DNA of 64,000 bases. Source: Bolinopsis microptera. Its lineage: Eukaryota; Ctenophora; Tentaculata; Lobata; Bolinopsidae. This document shows, in pieces, positions 24,601-34,923 of the stretch (positions are counted from its first letter, which is position 1; every line of letters begins with the position of its first letter). The notes below the pieces were generated by a model that made no database searches, was not told where the DNA came from, and saw nothing but the letters and a program-made list of their open reading frames with translations. A program made the position numbers and the translations under genes. The stretch lies in contig NC_087084.1 in the NCBI RefSeq assembly GCF_026151205.1, forward strand, positions 124,001 to 188,000. The letters run 5' to 3'.

Positions 24601-27600
24601 TCAGTGGTGCTTCTGCCGAAGGATTCAAGATCAGTGCTGCTGGTGATGAATATGGTACAGTTGGTGGAGTTGGCTTCGGAGATATGATTACCGATGATGG
24701 TCAATTCGTCAGTGGTAATTCAGCCGAAGGATTCAAGATCAGTGCTGCTGGTGATGAATATGGTACATCTGGTGTAGTTGGCTTCGGAGATATGATGTCC
24801 GATGATGGTCAATTCTTCAGTGGTAATTCAGCCGAAGGATTCAAGATCAGTGCTGCTGGTAATGAATATGGTACAGCTGGTGGAATTAGCTACGGAGATA
24901 TGATGCCCGATGATGGTCAATTCTTTAAAGGTGCTTCTGCTGAAACATTCACTGAGGATGGAGCTGGTGATGGATACGCTACGGCTAGTGGAGTCGACTT
25001 CGGAGATATGATGTCCGATCATGATCAATTCGTCAGTGGTAATTCAGCCGAAGGATTCAAGATCAGTGCTGCTGGTGATGAATATGGTACAGCTGTTGGA
25101 GTTGGCTTCGGAGATATGATGTCCGATGATGGTCAATTTTATAGTGGTGATTCTGCTGAAATATTCACTGAGGATAGAGCTGGTGATGGATACGCTACAG
25201 CTAGTGGAGTTGGCTTTGGAAATATGATGTCTGATGATGGTCAATTCTTCAAAGGTGCTTCTGCTGAAACATTCGCTGAGGATGGAGCTGGTGATGAATA
25301 CGCTACAGCTGGTGCAGTTGGCTTCGAAGATATGATGTCCGATGATGATCAATTCTTCAGTGGTGCTTCTGCCGAAGGATTCAAGATCAGTGCTGCTGGT
25401 GATGAATATGGTACAGCTGGTGGAGTTGGCTTCGGAGATATAATTACCGATGATGGTCAATTCGTCAGTGGTAATTCAGCCGAAGGCTTCAAGATCAGTG
25501 CTGCTGGTGATGAATATGGTACAGCTGGTGGAGTTGGCTTCGGAGATATGATAACCGATGATGGTCAATTCGTCAGTGGTAATTCAGCCGAAGGATTCAA
25601 GATCAGTGCTGCTGGTGATGAATATGGTACAGCTGGTGGAGTTGGCTTCGGAGATATGATGTCCTATGATGGTCAATTCTATAGTGGTGCTTCTGCTGAA
25701 ATATTCACTGAGGATGGAGCTGGTGATGGATACGCTACAGCTGGTGGAGTTAGCTCCGAAGATATGAAGTCCGATGATGATCAATTCTTCAGTGGTGCTT
25801 CTGCCGAAGGATTCAAGATCAGTGCTGCTGGTGATGAATATGGAACAGCTGGTGGAGTTGGTTTCGGAGATATGATGTCCGATGATGGTCAATTCTATAG
25901 TGGTGCTTCTGCTGAAATATTCACTGAGGATATAGCTGGTGATGGATACGTTACAGCTGGTGGAGTTGGCTTCGGAGATATGATGTCCGATGATGGTCAA
26001 TTCTTCAAAGGTGCTTCTGCTGAAACATTCGCTGAGGATGGAGCTGGTGATGAATACGCTACAGCTGGTGCAGTTGGCTTCGAAGATATGATGTCCGATG
26101 ATGATCAATTCTTCAGTGGTGCTTCTGCCGAAGGATTCAAGATCAGTGCTGCTGGTGATGAATATGGTACATCTGGTGTAGTTGGCTTCGGAGATATAAT
26201 TACCGATGATGGTCAATTCTTCAGTGGTAATTCAGCCGAAGGATTCAAGATCAGTGCTGCTGGTAATGAATATGGTACAGCTGGTGGAATTAGCTACGGA
26301 GATATAATGCCCGATGATGGTCAATTCGTCAGTGGTAATTCAACCGAAGGATTCAAGATCAGTGCTGCTGGTGATGAATATGGTACAGCTGGTGGAGTTG
26401 GCTTCGGAGATATGATGTCCGATGATGGTCAATTCTATAGTGGTGCTTCTGCTGAAATATTCACTGAGGATTGAGCTGGTGATGGATACGCTACAGCTGG
26501 TGGAGTTAGCTCCGAAGATATGAAGTCCGATGATGATCAATTCTTCAGTGGTGCTTCTGCCGAAGGATTCAAGATCAGTGCTGCTGGTGATGAATATGGT
26601 ACAGCTGGTGGAGTTGGCTTCGGAGATATGATTACCGATGATGGTCAATTCGTCAGTGGTAATTCAGCCGAAGGATTCAAGATCAGTGCTGCTGGTGATG
26701 AATATGGTACAGCTGGTGGAGTTGGCTTCGGAGATATGATGTCCGATGATGGTCAATTCTATAGTGGTGCTTCTGCTGAAATATTCACTGAGGATATAGC
26801 TGGTGATGGATACGCTACAGCTGGTGGAGTTGGCTTTGGAAATATGATGTCCGATGATGGTCAATTCTTCAAAGGTGCTTCTGCTGAAGGATTCAAGATC
26901 AGTGCTGCTGGTGATGAATATGGTACAGCTGTTGGAGTTGGCTTCGGAGATATGATGTCCGATGATGGTCAATTTTATAGTGGTGCTTCTGCTGAAATAT
27001 TCACTGAGGATGGAGCTGGTGATGGATACGCTACAGCTAGTGGAGTTGGCTTTGGAAATATGATGTCTGATGATGGTCAATTCTTCAAAGGTGCTTCTGC
27101 TGAAACATTCGCTAAGGATGGAGCTGGTGATGGATACGCTACAGCTGGTGCAGTTGGCTTCGAAGATATGATGTCCGATGATGATCAATTCTTCAGTGGT
27201 GCTTCTGCCGAAGGATTCAAGATCAGTGCTGCTGGTGATGAATATGGTACAGCTGGTGGAGTTGGCTTCGGAGATATGATTACCGATGATGGTCAATTCG
27301 TCAGTGGTAATTCAGCCGAAGGATTCAAGATCAGTGCTGCTGGTGATGAATATGGTACAGCTGGTGGAGTTGGCTTCGGAGATATGATAACCGATGATGG
27401 TCAATTCGTCAGTGGTAATTCAGCCGAAGGATTCAAGATCAGTGCTGCTGGTGATGAATATGGTACAGCTGGTGGAGTTGGCTTCGGAGATATGATGTCC
27501 GATGATGGTCAATTCTATAGTGGTGCTTCTGCTGAAATATTCACTGAGGATGGAGCTGGTGATGGATACGCTACAGCTGGTGGAGTTAGCTTCGAAGATA

Positions 27601-28456
27601 TGAAGTCCGATGATGATCAATTCTTCAGTGGTGCTTCTGCCGAAGGATTCAAGATCAGTGCTGCTGGTGATGAATATGGTACAGCTGGTGGAGTTGGCTT
27701 CGGAGATATGATAACCGATGATGGTCAATTCGTCAGTGGTAATTCAGCCGAAGGATTCAAGATCAGTGCTGCTGGTGATGAATATGGTACAGCTGGTGGA
27801 GTTGGCTTCGGAGATATGATGTCCGATGATGGTCAATTCTTCAGTGGTGCTTCTGCTGAAGGATTCAAGAGGATGGAGCTGGTGATGAATACGCTACAGC
27901 TGGTGGAGTTGGCTTCGGAGATATGATGTCCGATGATGGTCAATTCTTCAGTGGTAATTCAGCCGAAGGATTCAAGATCAGTGCTGCTGGTGATGAATAT
28001 GGTACAGCTGGTGTAGTTGGCTTCGGAGATATGATGTCCGATGATGGTCAATTCTTCAGTGGTAATTCAGCCGAAGGATTCAAGATCAGTGCTGCTGGTG
28101 ATGAATATGGTACATCTGGTGTAGTTGGCTTCGGAGATATGATGTCCGATGATGGTCAATTCTTCAGTGGTAATTCAGCCGAAGGATTCAAGATCAGTGC
28201 TGCTGGTGATGAATATGGTACAGCTGGTGGAGTTGGCTTCGGATATATGATGTCCGATGATGGTCAATTCTTAAGTGGTGCCTCTGCCGAAGGATTTGAT
28301 GGTATTAAATCTAGTGTTTACGATGTTGAATTTACGGCTGATGAAGACTCTGTCAATTCCAAACTTTTCAGTGATATATACTACAGTAGAGCATCTTCTG
28401 TTGGCTCCACTTGTAAGGAACTGAAACGGCAATATGAAGAATTATGTGGGGCTTGA
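6666..28456 (+). CDS. Giant terminal exon: cbEGF end, furin-type site, ~194 acidic 36-aa repeats, Cys-containing tail (frame broken in five places)
   Basis: The exon opens GTCRNRAGSYYCDC, completing a cbEGF module, then CMGTCITETEC. A furin-type R-H-K-R motif lies at 6797-6808, followed by about 150 unique residues. From about 7280 the protein is a 36-residue tandem repeat to about 28290, then a tail containing GSTCKELKRQYEELCGA and a TGA at 28456. If intact it would be roughly 7,260 residues from this exon alone. A typical unit is DDGQFFSGNSAEGFKISA followed by AGDEYGTAGGVGFGDMMS, with about five net negative charges and almost no Cys. Lesions: 1-nt deletions near 15789, 15958 and 27868, TAA at 20961-20963 (GGTCAA to GGATAA) and TGA at 26472-26474 (GGA to TGA). 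Either a decaying gene or sequencing errors in a hard repeat. Likely a secreted or extracellular structural or adhesive protein (inference from EGF modules, furin site and low complexity); I recognise no named family. Confidence 0.8.
7689..8480 (+). repeat. 4-unit (432-bp) duplication inside the array
   Basis: The stretch containing SGASAKTFTEDGAGAENST near 7710 recurs almost identically 432 bp later (the tctgctaaaa marker at 7721 and 8153). The four units in each copy match in order, showing one block duplication. Confidence 0.9.
8447..11240 (+). repeat. 6-unit (648-bp) higher-order repeat
   Basis: The marker tccgataatggtcagttctt lies at 8447, 9095 and 9743, exactly 648 bp apart, and again in modified form near 10.7 kb. 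Within each block the six units keep a fixed order of ADG/AGG, GN/GD and SDN/SDD variants, so amplification acted on six-unit blocks. Confidence 0.9.
23300..27430 (+). repeat. 7-unit (756-bp) higher-order repeat
   Basis: Equivalent blocks begin at about 23316, 24072 and 24828 (756-bp spacing), and further pairs at 25584/26340 and 26664/27420 share that spacing. Marker features such as ATASGVDFGDMMSDHDQF recur once per block. This 3' part of the array is more homogeneous than the middle, suggesting recent amplification. Confidence 0.85.
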
Positions 28457-28616
28457 AAACTAACTGATTAATTGTGTTATATTGTTTTCGGATGTTTGAT
28501 TTTTGTTCTATCACCATTTTCATATTTTTTGTGCTAGTCTATACAGCTCCTTCTTTTTTAATTACAAATACCAACATAATTTGTTGTTCTTTACCTAATA
28601 GAATTTTTCTTTACCT

Positions 28617-28662
28617 AATAAAATTGTATCCATAACTCTTAGCTTAGTGTATGTGTAATAAA
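28617..28662 (+). terminator. Polyadenylation signals of the giant-exon gene
   Basis: AATAAA hexamers occur at 28617-28622 and 28657-28662, about 160-200 nt after the stop at 28456, in an AT-rich stretch. They fit a normal 3' UTR end for the gene. Confidence 0.65.
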
Positions 28663-28748
28663 ATGAATGTTTTTTTCTGAAATTGTGCTGCTATGTGTAG
28701 AAGTACGAGTGTTGAGTAACTACAACAACAACAACATGTTGAACCTAG

Positions 28749-29024
28749 TTAGCTAGGAGCAAGTGGCCGATCTCCTTTTCTTTTGCAGTCGGTCCTCTTG
28801 GTACATATTTCCTTGCAGTCGGGACGCATATGTACTGGTGTTATTTTCGCAGCCCTAATGAAGTAATGAGAGCCACTATCATTCACACTGGTATTCGGGC
28901 CAGTAAACAAGCGAATAAACAACTTAGCCACTGAGCCACTAGTAAGCATCAACATTTTGAAATTTATTATTGACAGAATAACAGTCAATAAAGTTGGCAT
29001 ACGATACAATAATTGACGTGACAA
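28749..29024 (-). other. Minus-strand 91-codon frame of unknown nature
   Basis: The minus frame ends MRPDCKEICTKRTDCKRKGD, then RPLAPS and a stop. The cysteine pattern and basic composition are not random-looking, and it could be the last piece of a mobile-element protein, but I do not recognise it. The surrounding 28.69-29.33 kb shows no other coding sequence. Confidence 0.25.
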
Positions 29025-29337
29025 CTGACATTATTATTATACATTATTATTATACCTGATGTGTGCATTATTTACACTAGCAGGAAAAAAATCGCGATTC
29101 TGTACATGCCGCGATTTCCTTTTGTCCCAGCTTGGGGTCCAGATTTTGGGCTCTAAAATTCCTATTCCTTGGCCAATTTTTTATTTTTCATGCTGATTTG
29201 GAGGCCATTAAATCATTTCACCTAGTCAAAAAAGTTTCAGTTGTATATCTTGTACGATTTTGCGGAAAGTCGCATTAAAGTTGATGCCGTGGCGGCCGTG
29301 GTGTCAGTAAAACGGTACGGATAAACACACATATATA

Positions 29338-31859
29338 CAGGGGGGCCAAAAGTCAGTACCCATATGTTTTTCCTGAAAAAATTAGAACTGTAGAACAAGC
29401 ACAGTTAATTCCACAGCACTTAAGGTGTTGCAAAAAAAGAGGAAGAGGAAACGGGAAAATCATTACAACGATCCTAATATTGCACTCCATCGCAATTACC
29501 TAAAGGATGCGTCCCTGGGTCACAGGATTTCCCCCTCTTTTTCGTCCAAGGAAAAGCTTGAAGATGCAAAGAAGCAACTGGACGAAGCTTATAATGCTGC
29601 TACTTCACAGCACATTCGACAACAGACTAACCGTCTGGAGAAAACTAACCCTGAGCACAGGCATCGCATTTTCTGGCACATCATCAGACTACTAACATCC
29701 TCCGACACTGTGCCATACTGCAAAGTGCCAGGAGGCACTATCGAAGAACGACTCAACATCTGGTTCGAGCACTTCAACTCCCTTCTAGGCACAGAACATC
29801 CTCCACCTGACCTCACCCTCCCCTTCTTCAACCAGCGAGTCTCTGACACCCTGCCCATCAGCTGCTCATCCTTCAGCATGTCAGAACTCGACACGGTTCT
29901 GAAGTCCTCCAAGTCACCCGGTCTAGATAGCATCCCTCCCTCAGTCTGGAAGCTTCCCCAGCTACGTGAAAACCTCCTCGGATTCTGTAACAAAGCACTC
30001 ATGGATGGTGTGATAGCTCAAGCCTGGAAAACGGCCTCTATCATTCCTATCCCCAAAAAGGGAGATCTTACTCATCCAGGAAACTACCGTGGCATTTCAC
30101 TGGCACCGGTTGCAGCGAAAGTTTTTAACAAGCTCATCCTCAACCGGATCTACCCATTCATTGATCCCCTCTTGCGACCAAACCAAATTGGTTTCCGTAG
30201 AGGAAGATACACACTCCCACAGGTCCTTGCCCTACCGCCCCTACGTCGTATACTCGAGGAATGCAAGATCGGAAATCGCTCAGCCGCAATTGTGTTTGTC
30301 GATTTTTCGAAAGCATTCGACAGCATTAACCGGGATGCCCTTTTCCACATCCTCTCCCTCTACGGTATCCCTGCTCCACTAGTAGATGCTATCAGGCTAC
30401 GTTATGACTCATCGTTCTCTCGTTTCCAGACCATCGACGGCCTTACTGACATTTTTAGGACACTTATTGGAGTTCTTCAAGGGGACACTCTGGCACCCTT
30501 TCTTTTCATCATATGTCCTCAGAAGCTGCATGGCTGAAGAATTCGGTCTTACCATCGTGCCTACGAAAAGTCGAAGAGTGCCTGCGGTCAAAATCACAGA
30601 CCTTGACTTTGCTGATGATTTGGCCTTAATTTCAGACACCATAGAGCAAGTCCAACTTCTGCTGACAGACCTTGAAAATGCGGCCGCACAAGTTGGTCTT
30701 GCTATGAATGCTTCTAAGACCTCTTCATGACCATCAACATCCCTGACACTGTCGACCTACATTCCATCTCAGGCCGCCAGATTAAACAGGTGATGACTTT
30801 AAATACCTCGGTTCTTTCATTGCGGACAGTAGAAAGGATTTCAACACAAGGAAAGGAATGGCCTGGTCAGCCTGTATTAAACTGCAAAAAGTCTGGTCCT
30901 CTGGCATTTCCGAACAACTGAAAGTCAAGTTCTTTAGAGCCTGTGTCGAATCAGTATTGCTGTATGGATCAGAGACATGGACCATAAACAAGCAGCTTGA
31001 GAAGCGCCTCAACGGATGCTACACCCGTCTTTTAATGAAGGCCAAGAACATCTCGTGGAAGAAGCATCCAACCCTCAAGCAGATCTATGGCAACTTTCCA
31101 TCTATTGCCTCAGTGGTTGCGTCAAGGCGTTCCAGATTTGCTGGGCATTGCATGAGGGCTTCTGACCAAGTTATCTCCTCTATCCTCCCCTGGCGACTTG
31201 CCCAGTCCGGCCGTGGAAGGAGACCACTCACCTTCCTGGACGTAGTAGCTCGAGACACTGGGATCCAGTTGAACTGTTATGATCGAGACGTGTGGACGCA
31301 GACAGTGAATGGGATTTCGATTGAGGATCGCCCAATCGTAAAAAGTAAGTAGAACTGTAGCTTCTCAGATCACCGAGATACGGAGCATAACGAGTTTATT
31401 CATTACGTGTGATCAGGTGATTGGCTTACCTAATCACGTGATAAGGTGACCCCGTTAACCACCCCGTTAAACATTATGGGCATTGTTAAGGGTGCCCAAT
31501 TAAGGTGTCGTGTCACGGTGTCACATAATCACCCAGTAAATTTTGTTAACGAGATACAGAAAAAGCTTGATAACTTCGTCATTTCTAATCCGTTTTGCCT
31601 CATGTTTTCAGATCATATGCAACATATAATAATTTACTGTCTCTAAAAAAATTAGGCGTTCAGCATGTTCAGAGAAAACAATATAGGTGTTTTAATATTG
31701 AATGGGCGTGGTCTAAAATATTCTAATTTTAAAATTTTGAAGACGGAATCCTCGAACCAGTAAGTTCAGTATGCCATTTGCAAAGCAACAGCTCTCAAAT
31801 ATAAAACACGGCGGAGCTATTAAGACCAACGTATGTCCACTGACTTTTGGCCCACCCTG
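29338..31859 (+). mobile_element. TIR DNA element (mariner/Tc-like ends), TA-flanked, with a LINE fragment inside
   Basis: The left end at 29338 is caggggggccaaaagtcagt; the right end at 31859, read on the minus strand, is cagggtgggccaaaagtcag. Both are directly flanked by TA (29336-29337, 31860-31861), which fits the TA target of Tc1/mariner elements. No transposase is visible; the interior is a broken LINE RT (29425-31352) plus AT-rich sequence. The right ~190 bp is similar to 44.94-45.12 kb, which supports an element family rather than chance. The terminal repeats are imperfect, so they could also be ends of two separate copies. Confidence 0.6.
29425..31352 (+). pseudogene. LINE reverse transcriptase, 5'-truncated, three frameshifts
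   Basis: Frame 29425-30537 carries the RT fingers and palm: KSPGLDSIPPSVWKLP, then ASIIPIPKKGD, NYRGISLAPVAAKVFNKLIL, FVDFSKAFDSINRDALF (catalytic Asp box A) and GVLQGDTLAPFLF (box B). Frame 30386-30730 continues with ITDLDFADDLALISD, the intact FADD box C. After shifts near 30515, 30725 and 30800, frame 30858-31352 holds the C-terminal region (LLYGSETWTINKQLEKRL, then GCYTRLLMKAKNISWKKH). The endonuclease is absent. The order of boxes identifies a LINE RT; the clade is not certain. It lies wholly inside the TIR element, so either the LINE inserted into it or it was captured. Confidence 0.85.
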
Positions 31860-31869
31860 TATATATATA

Positions 31870-32378
31870 TATCTTAGACCTCCTGAACGAGCTCCCTTTT
31901 AGTGACATCATTAAAGAAGACGAAGTCCATTTGCTTAAAGAATGTCCAGTCTACAAGGAGATCAGACAAAGAAACAGCACAGAACTTCACAACATGCTCA
32001 CAAATAGTGAATTCAGTAAATTATTTAATGAGAATTACATTCTTGAGACTAGAAATTTTGTTTATAATTTATTTCGTGAAAGATTTCCTAAAAGTAAGCT
32101 GTGATTTAGTATCCATATTCCGTGCACACTTTGAAACCATTTCTTTATTTATGATATTATGTTTTTTGTTTGGTTGAATAATTTTCATTTAATTGATTTG
32201 GATCTGACACATGTAATTTTGTAATTTTTGTTTGTTTGTTTGGGGACCGGTTTTTGGTACACCGGCCAATGTTTACAAAATCATAATATGATACATAACA
32301 ATATAATTGTATTTAATATACGTGAATAATGATCTTTCTAATTTCTAATTTCTAATTTCTAATTTCTAATTTCTAATC
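31870..32378 (+). pseudogene. 3' end of another LINE with its 3' UTR and terminal (aatttct)n
   Basis: From about 31870 the frame reads EDEVHLLKECPVYKEIRQ, then ILETRNFVYNLFRERF, stopping at 32104. The EDExHLLxxCPxYxxxR pattern is the usual last segment of many LINE ORF2 proteins. The following ~240 nt of 3' UTR end in five to six copies of aatttct (about 32340-32377), a short terminal repeat of the type seen at 3' ends of CR1/L2-like LINEs. The insertion starts directly at the TIR element's right end, so the boundary is abrupt. Confidence 0.75.
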
Positions 32379-32504
32379 ACAGTGCTGGCAAGCACGAGCG
32401 GTGTCTTTATTGGGGGAATACTATGTACCCCCTTTACTATTGTACCCCCATTTACTATTATAACCCCTTTACACCCCCTTTGGTACACGTTGGAAGCCTC
32501 TTTC

Positions 32505-32576
32505 GTGCACGCGAAGCGTGCACTCCGGCCGGAGGCGGCGGCCGAAGGCCGCCTCCTCCGGCAGGAGTTTTTCAGG
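32505..32576. other. GC-rich cluster of GAA-capped hairpins
   Basis: In AT-rich surroundings, gtgcacgcGAAgcgtgcac (32505-32523) is a perfect 8-bp stem with a GAA loop. It is followed by the palindrome ctccggccggag and by a second GAA-capped stem built from ggaggc, ggcc-GAA-ggcc and gcctcc. The heptamer GCGAAGC (32511-32517) is known to form an exceptionally stable DNA mini-hairpin. No gene overlaps convincingly. Confidence 0.75.
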
Positions 32577-32939
32577 CATTAAGACTCATCGGAAGTCGTT
32601 CAGCAGATTTATTTTTAGTTCAAAACATTCTAATTTGATGTCAAAGATGACAGAAATAAGAAATAGTTATGTTGAGATTTTTAAGAAATTTGCTTAAAAT
32701 ACGCGCCAGCACTGTTATACGAAATTCGGTAAAAACCCGAAATCGCCATATTCAGGTGCCTTAAAAACCATGTTAAAATTGAGTTAGAGATCTGAAATTT
32801 TTCAGGGCGTCTAGACGTTGACCAAATCGACAGCAAAAAAAGTTTCAAGTTTCAGGAGCATCGGGAAATGGGTTTTCTAGAACCCCTGTTTTACGACAGA
32901 TTGTCGTGATATATACATACATATGAGGGACCACATGCA

Positions 32940-33155
32940 AAACTGGTATATCTGTTTTTGATAGTTTTGAGATAAATGTATTTTACTGATTTAAAAGATT
33001 CTATATCATGTGTAAAAAACACTTCTAAAAAATGGTATATCTGTCTATATACCATTTTAAAAACTAGAATTGTTCCAAACTGGTATATCTCACGATATAC
33101 CATTTTTTCTATACTATTAACAATAAAATAATTTAACTGAGAATGGTATATCTGA
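32940..33155. repeat. Repeated tggtatatct hairpins before the Penelope-like element
   Basis: tggtatatct occurs near 32944, 33033, 33081 and 33144. Two are paired with an inverted atatacca after a short loop, giving stem-loops at about 33033-33055 and 33081-33102. They sit directly upstream of the truncated Penelope-like RT. Confidence 0.7.
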
Positions 33156-33161
33156 AGATAT

Positions 33162-34923
33162 TTGTACCCTGGGAGGATGATTACTACTGGATGTGGTTCG
33201 TACATTGAGAACCTATCTGCCCTGACTGCATACGAATTGAAGAAGGCTATTTTAGATTATAGAATTATTGACACCCCTCATTTTTTGAGGAAGATTGATA
33301 GCTTGAATGAGTCCACCATATTGTTGGGTAAGGAGGTGATACATGTTGCCATAGATATATCCAACATGTTCACCAATATCCCCAGGGATATGGGGATCCA
33401 ACAATGCACCAAGCACCTGAATGAAAGAAGTAGTTATGATCAATTGTTCAGTACAGAATGCATTATTAGTGCTCTAGAAATCACTCTTGATTACAACATA
33501 GCTTCGTTCAACGGTATAACATACCGTCAGGAGCGTGGAGCGGCGATGGGTCCTAAGAACTCATGTGAGTATGCAGATTGTGCTATGGATAAGATCGATA
33601 TTTTAGTTAATGAAAGAGATTTAGAACATGGCCCGCCACACAGACCAGCATTTTGGGGTAGGTTGCGTGACGATATATACATGGCCTGGCCTGGTACTGT
33701 TGAGGAGCTTCTACAATTTATGGAATGGCTCAATAGTATCCATCCGGACCTTGTGTTTACTTACGACTACTCTAAGGATGGTGTTGAGTTTTTAAACACC
33801 TATGTCTATGCTGTTGGCGATGTTATTCATACCAAACTTTACTCTAAGCCCAGTGACACCCACTGCTATCTCATCCCCACCTCATTTCATAGGAGCCATG
33901 TTCTCAAAAACATACCCTATGGTGTGGCGAGGCGAGTGAGGCAGAACAATAGTGAAGACACTAATTTCTTAGAGCAAAGGGAGGTATATACTGGTTACCT
34001 TGTAGCCCGTGGTTACCATTCTAGTATTATAGACGATGCTTTCAACAAATTTAGTGATATAACCAATAGGAAAAACTTGTATGCCCCTAAAAATAAGGAT
34101 GAGACGACTACTTGTCTAATACCCATGGTGATGGATCAGAATCCAGCACTTCCCAACATGGGGAGCATTATTCACAAGTATAAGCACCTTCTTAATCTCG
34201 ATCCAGCCTTGAAGAAGCTAGTACGTGCTGACACTTGACAGTGTCTTTGTAAGTCACCGAAAGAATCAAACTATCGGTGGCATGCTTGTACACAATAAGT
34301 ATCGTGCTAGTGGAACTGTAAGCAGTGATAGAGATGGAGAAGCCACTGCTAGTCAATTTCTTGAACCAGACGCTGCAATATTGCCGGCTGTTCGGGAGGC
34401 TGACAACGCAGGGTGCCATGCCTGTGGAAAATGCTATGTTTGTAAGCAAAGTTTCCTGTCCCCTTGTTCCAAATTTAGTAGTCACCATTCCAAACAAGTT
34501 TTCCCTATTACTAAATATATAACTTGTCAGAGTAATAACCTTATTTATTTAATGGAGTGTAGAACTTGTAAACAGTCGTATGTAGGATATACTACTTCTA
34601 ATCTCCCTAAGAGATTTTCTAATCATAAGAGCCACATTAAGAAAGGTATCAGAAGTTGTAAGTTAGTAAATCACTTTTTAGATATTGATCATGATTTAGA
34701 TTTTAGTTCAGTAGCCTTTTATAACTCTTCACTTAGTACGCACCTTTCTGTTATTATAGTGGACGCTCTAGAATTTAAACCTGAAATAAGTCAAGCAGAT
34801 CGGGAAAAGGCCATGGAAGCTAGAGAGGGGTTCTACCAGACCCAATTGAAAACCCTTGAGCGTTATGGGGGTATGAACACCCTCGATAGTAACCACATCC
34901 TTTTTAAATCCGCTGGAGCTTAG
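33162..34923 (+). pseudogene. Penelope-like element: RT plus GIY-YIG endonuclease, 5'-truncated with one frameshift
   Basis: The first frame (33162-34238) has GRMITTGCGSYIENLSA, then FTNIPRDMGI, RQERGAAMGPKNSCEYADCA, GRLRDDIYMAW and DGVEFLNTYVY. The AMGPxxSxxYAD and RxRDDI boxes are characteristic of Penelope-like RTs, with the double Asp retained. A +1 shift near 34230 leads into 34225-34923, which has a Cys-rich linker (GCHACGKCYVCKQSFLSPC) and then NLIYLMECRTCKQSYVGYTT with LPKRFSNHKSHI, a GIY-YIG-type endonuclease pattern. The stop is at 34921-34923. Intact elements have an N-terminal region before RT, missing here. It is surely inactive in this form, though otherwise well preserved. Confidence 0.85.

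Larger units (their letters stand above)
7280..28298 (+). repeat. 108-bp coding tandem array, about 194 units
   Basis: The period is 108 bp (36 codons). Main subtypes alternate: EGFKISAAGDEYGTAGGVGF, ETFTEDGAGDGYATAGAVGF, and in the 5' part EIFTEDGASAEYSTAGGVGF. A few units carry in-frame deletions (near 7600 and 11365, SQLFFEDGA; near 21480, GFGEAEGF, 13 residues short). A block at about 15.05-15.57 kb reappears at 17.4 and 20.45 kb, offset by 22 and 28 units, so large blocks have been copied within the array. Confidence 0.98.

Noticed and set aside
7175-27728. Many long minus-strand frames across the 36-aa repeat array (up to 282 codons, TIIGHHISEANSTS-like)
   Set aside because: The period is 36 codons, so an antisense frame free of stops in one unit is free in all. 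They begin and end with unit variants and have no other support.
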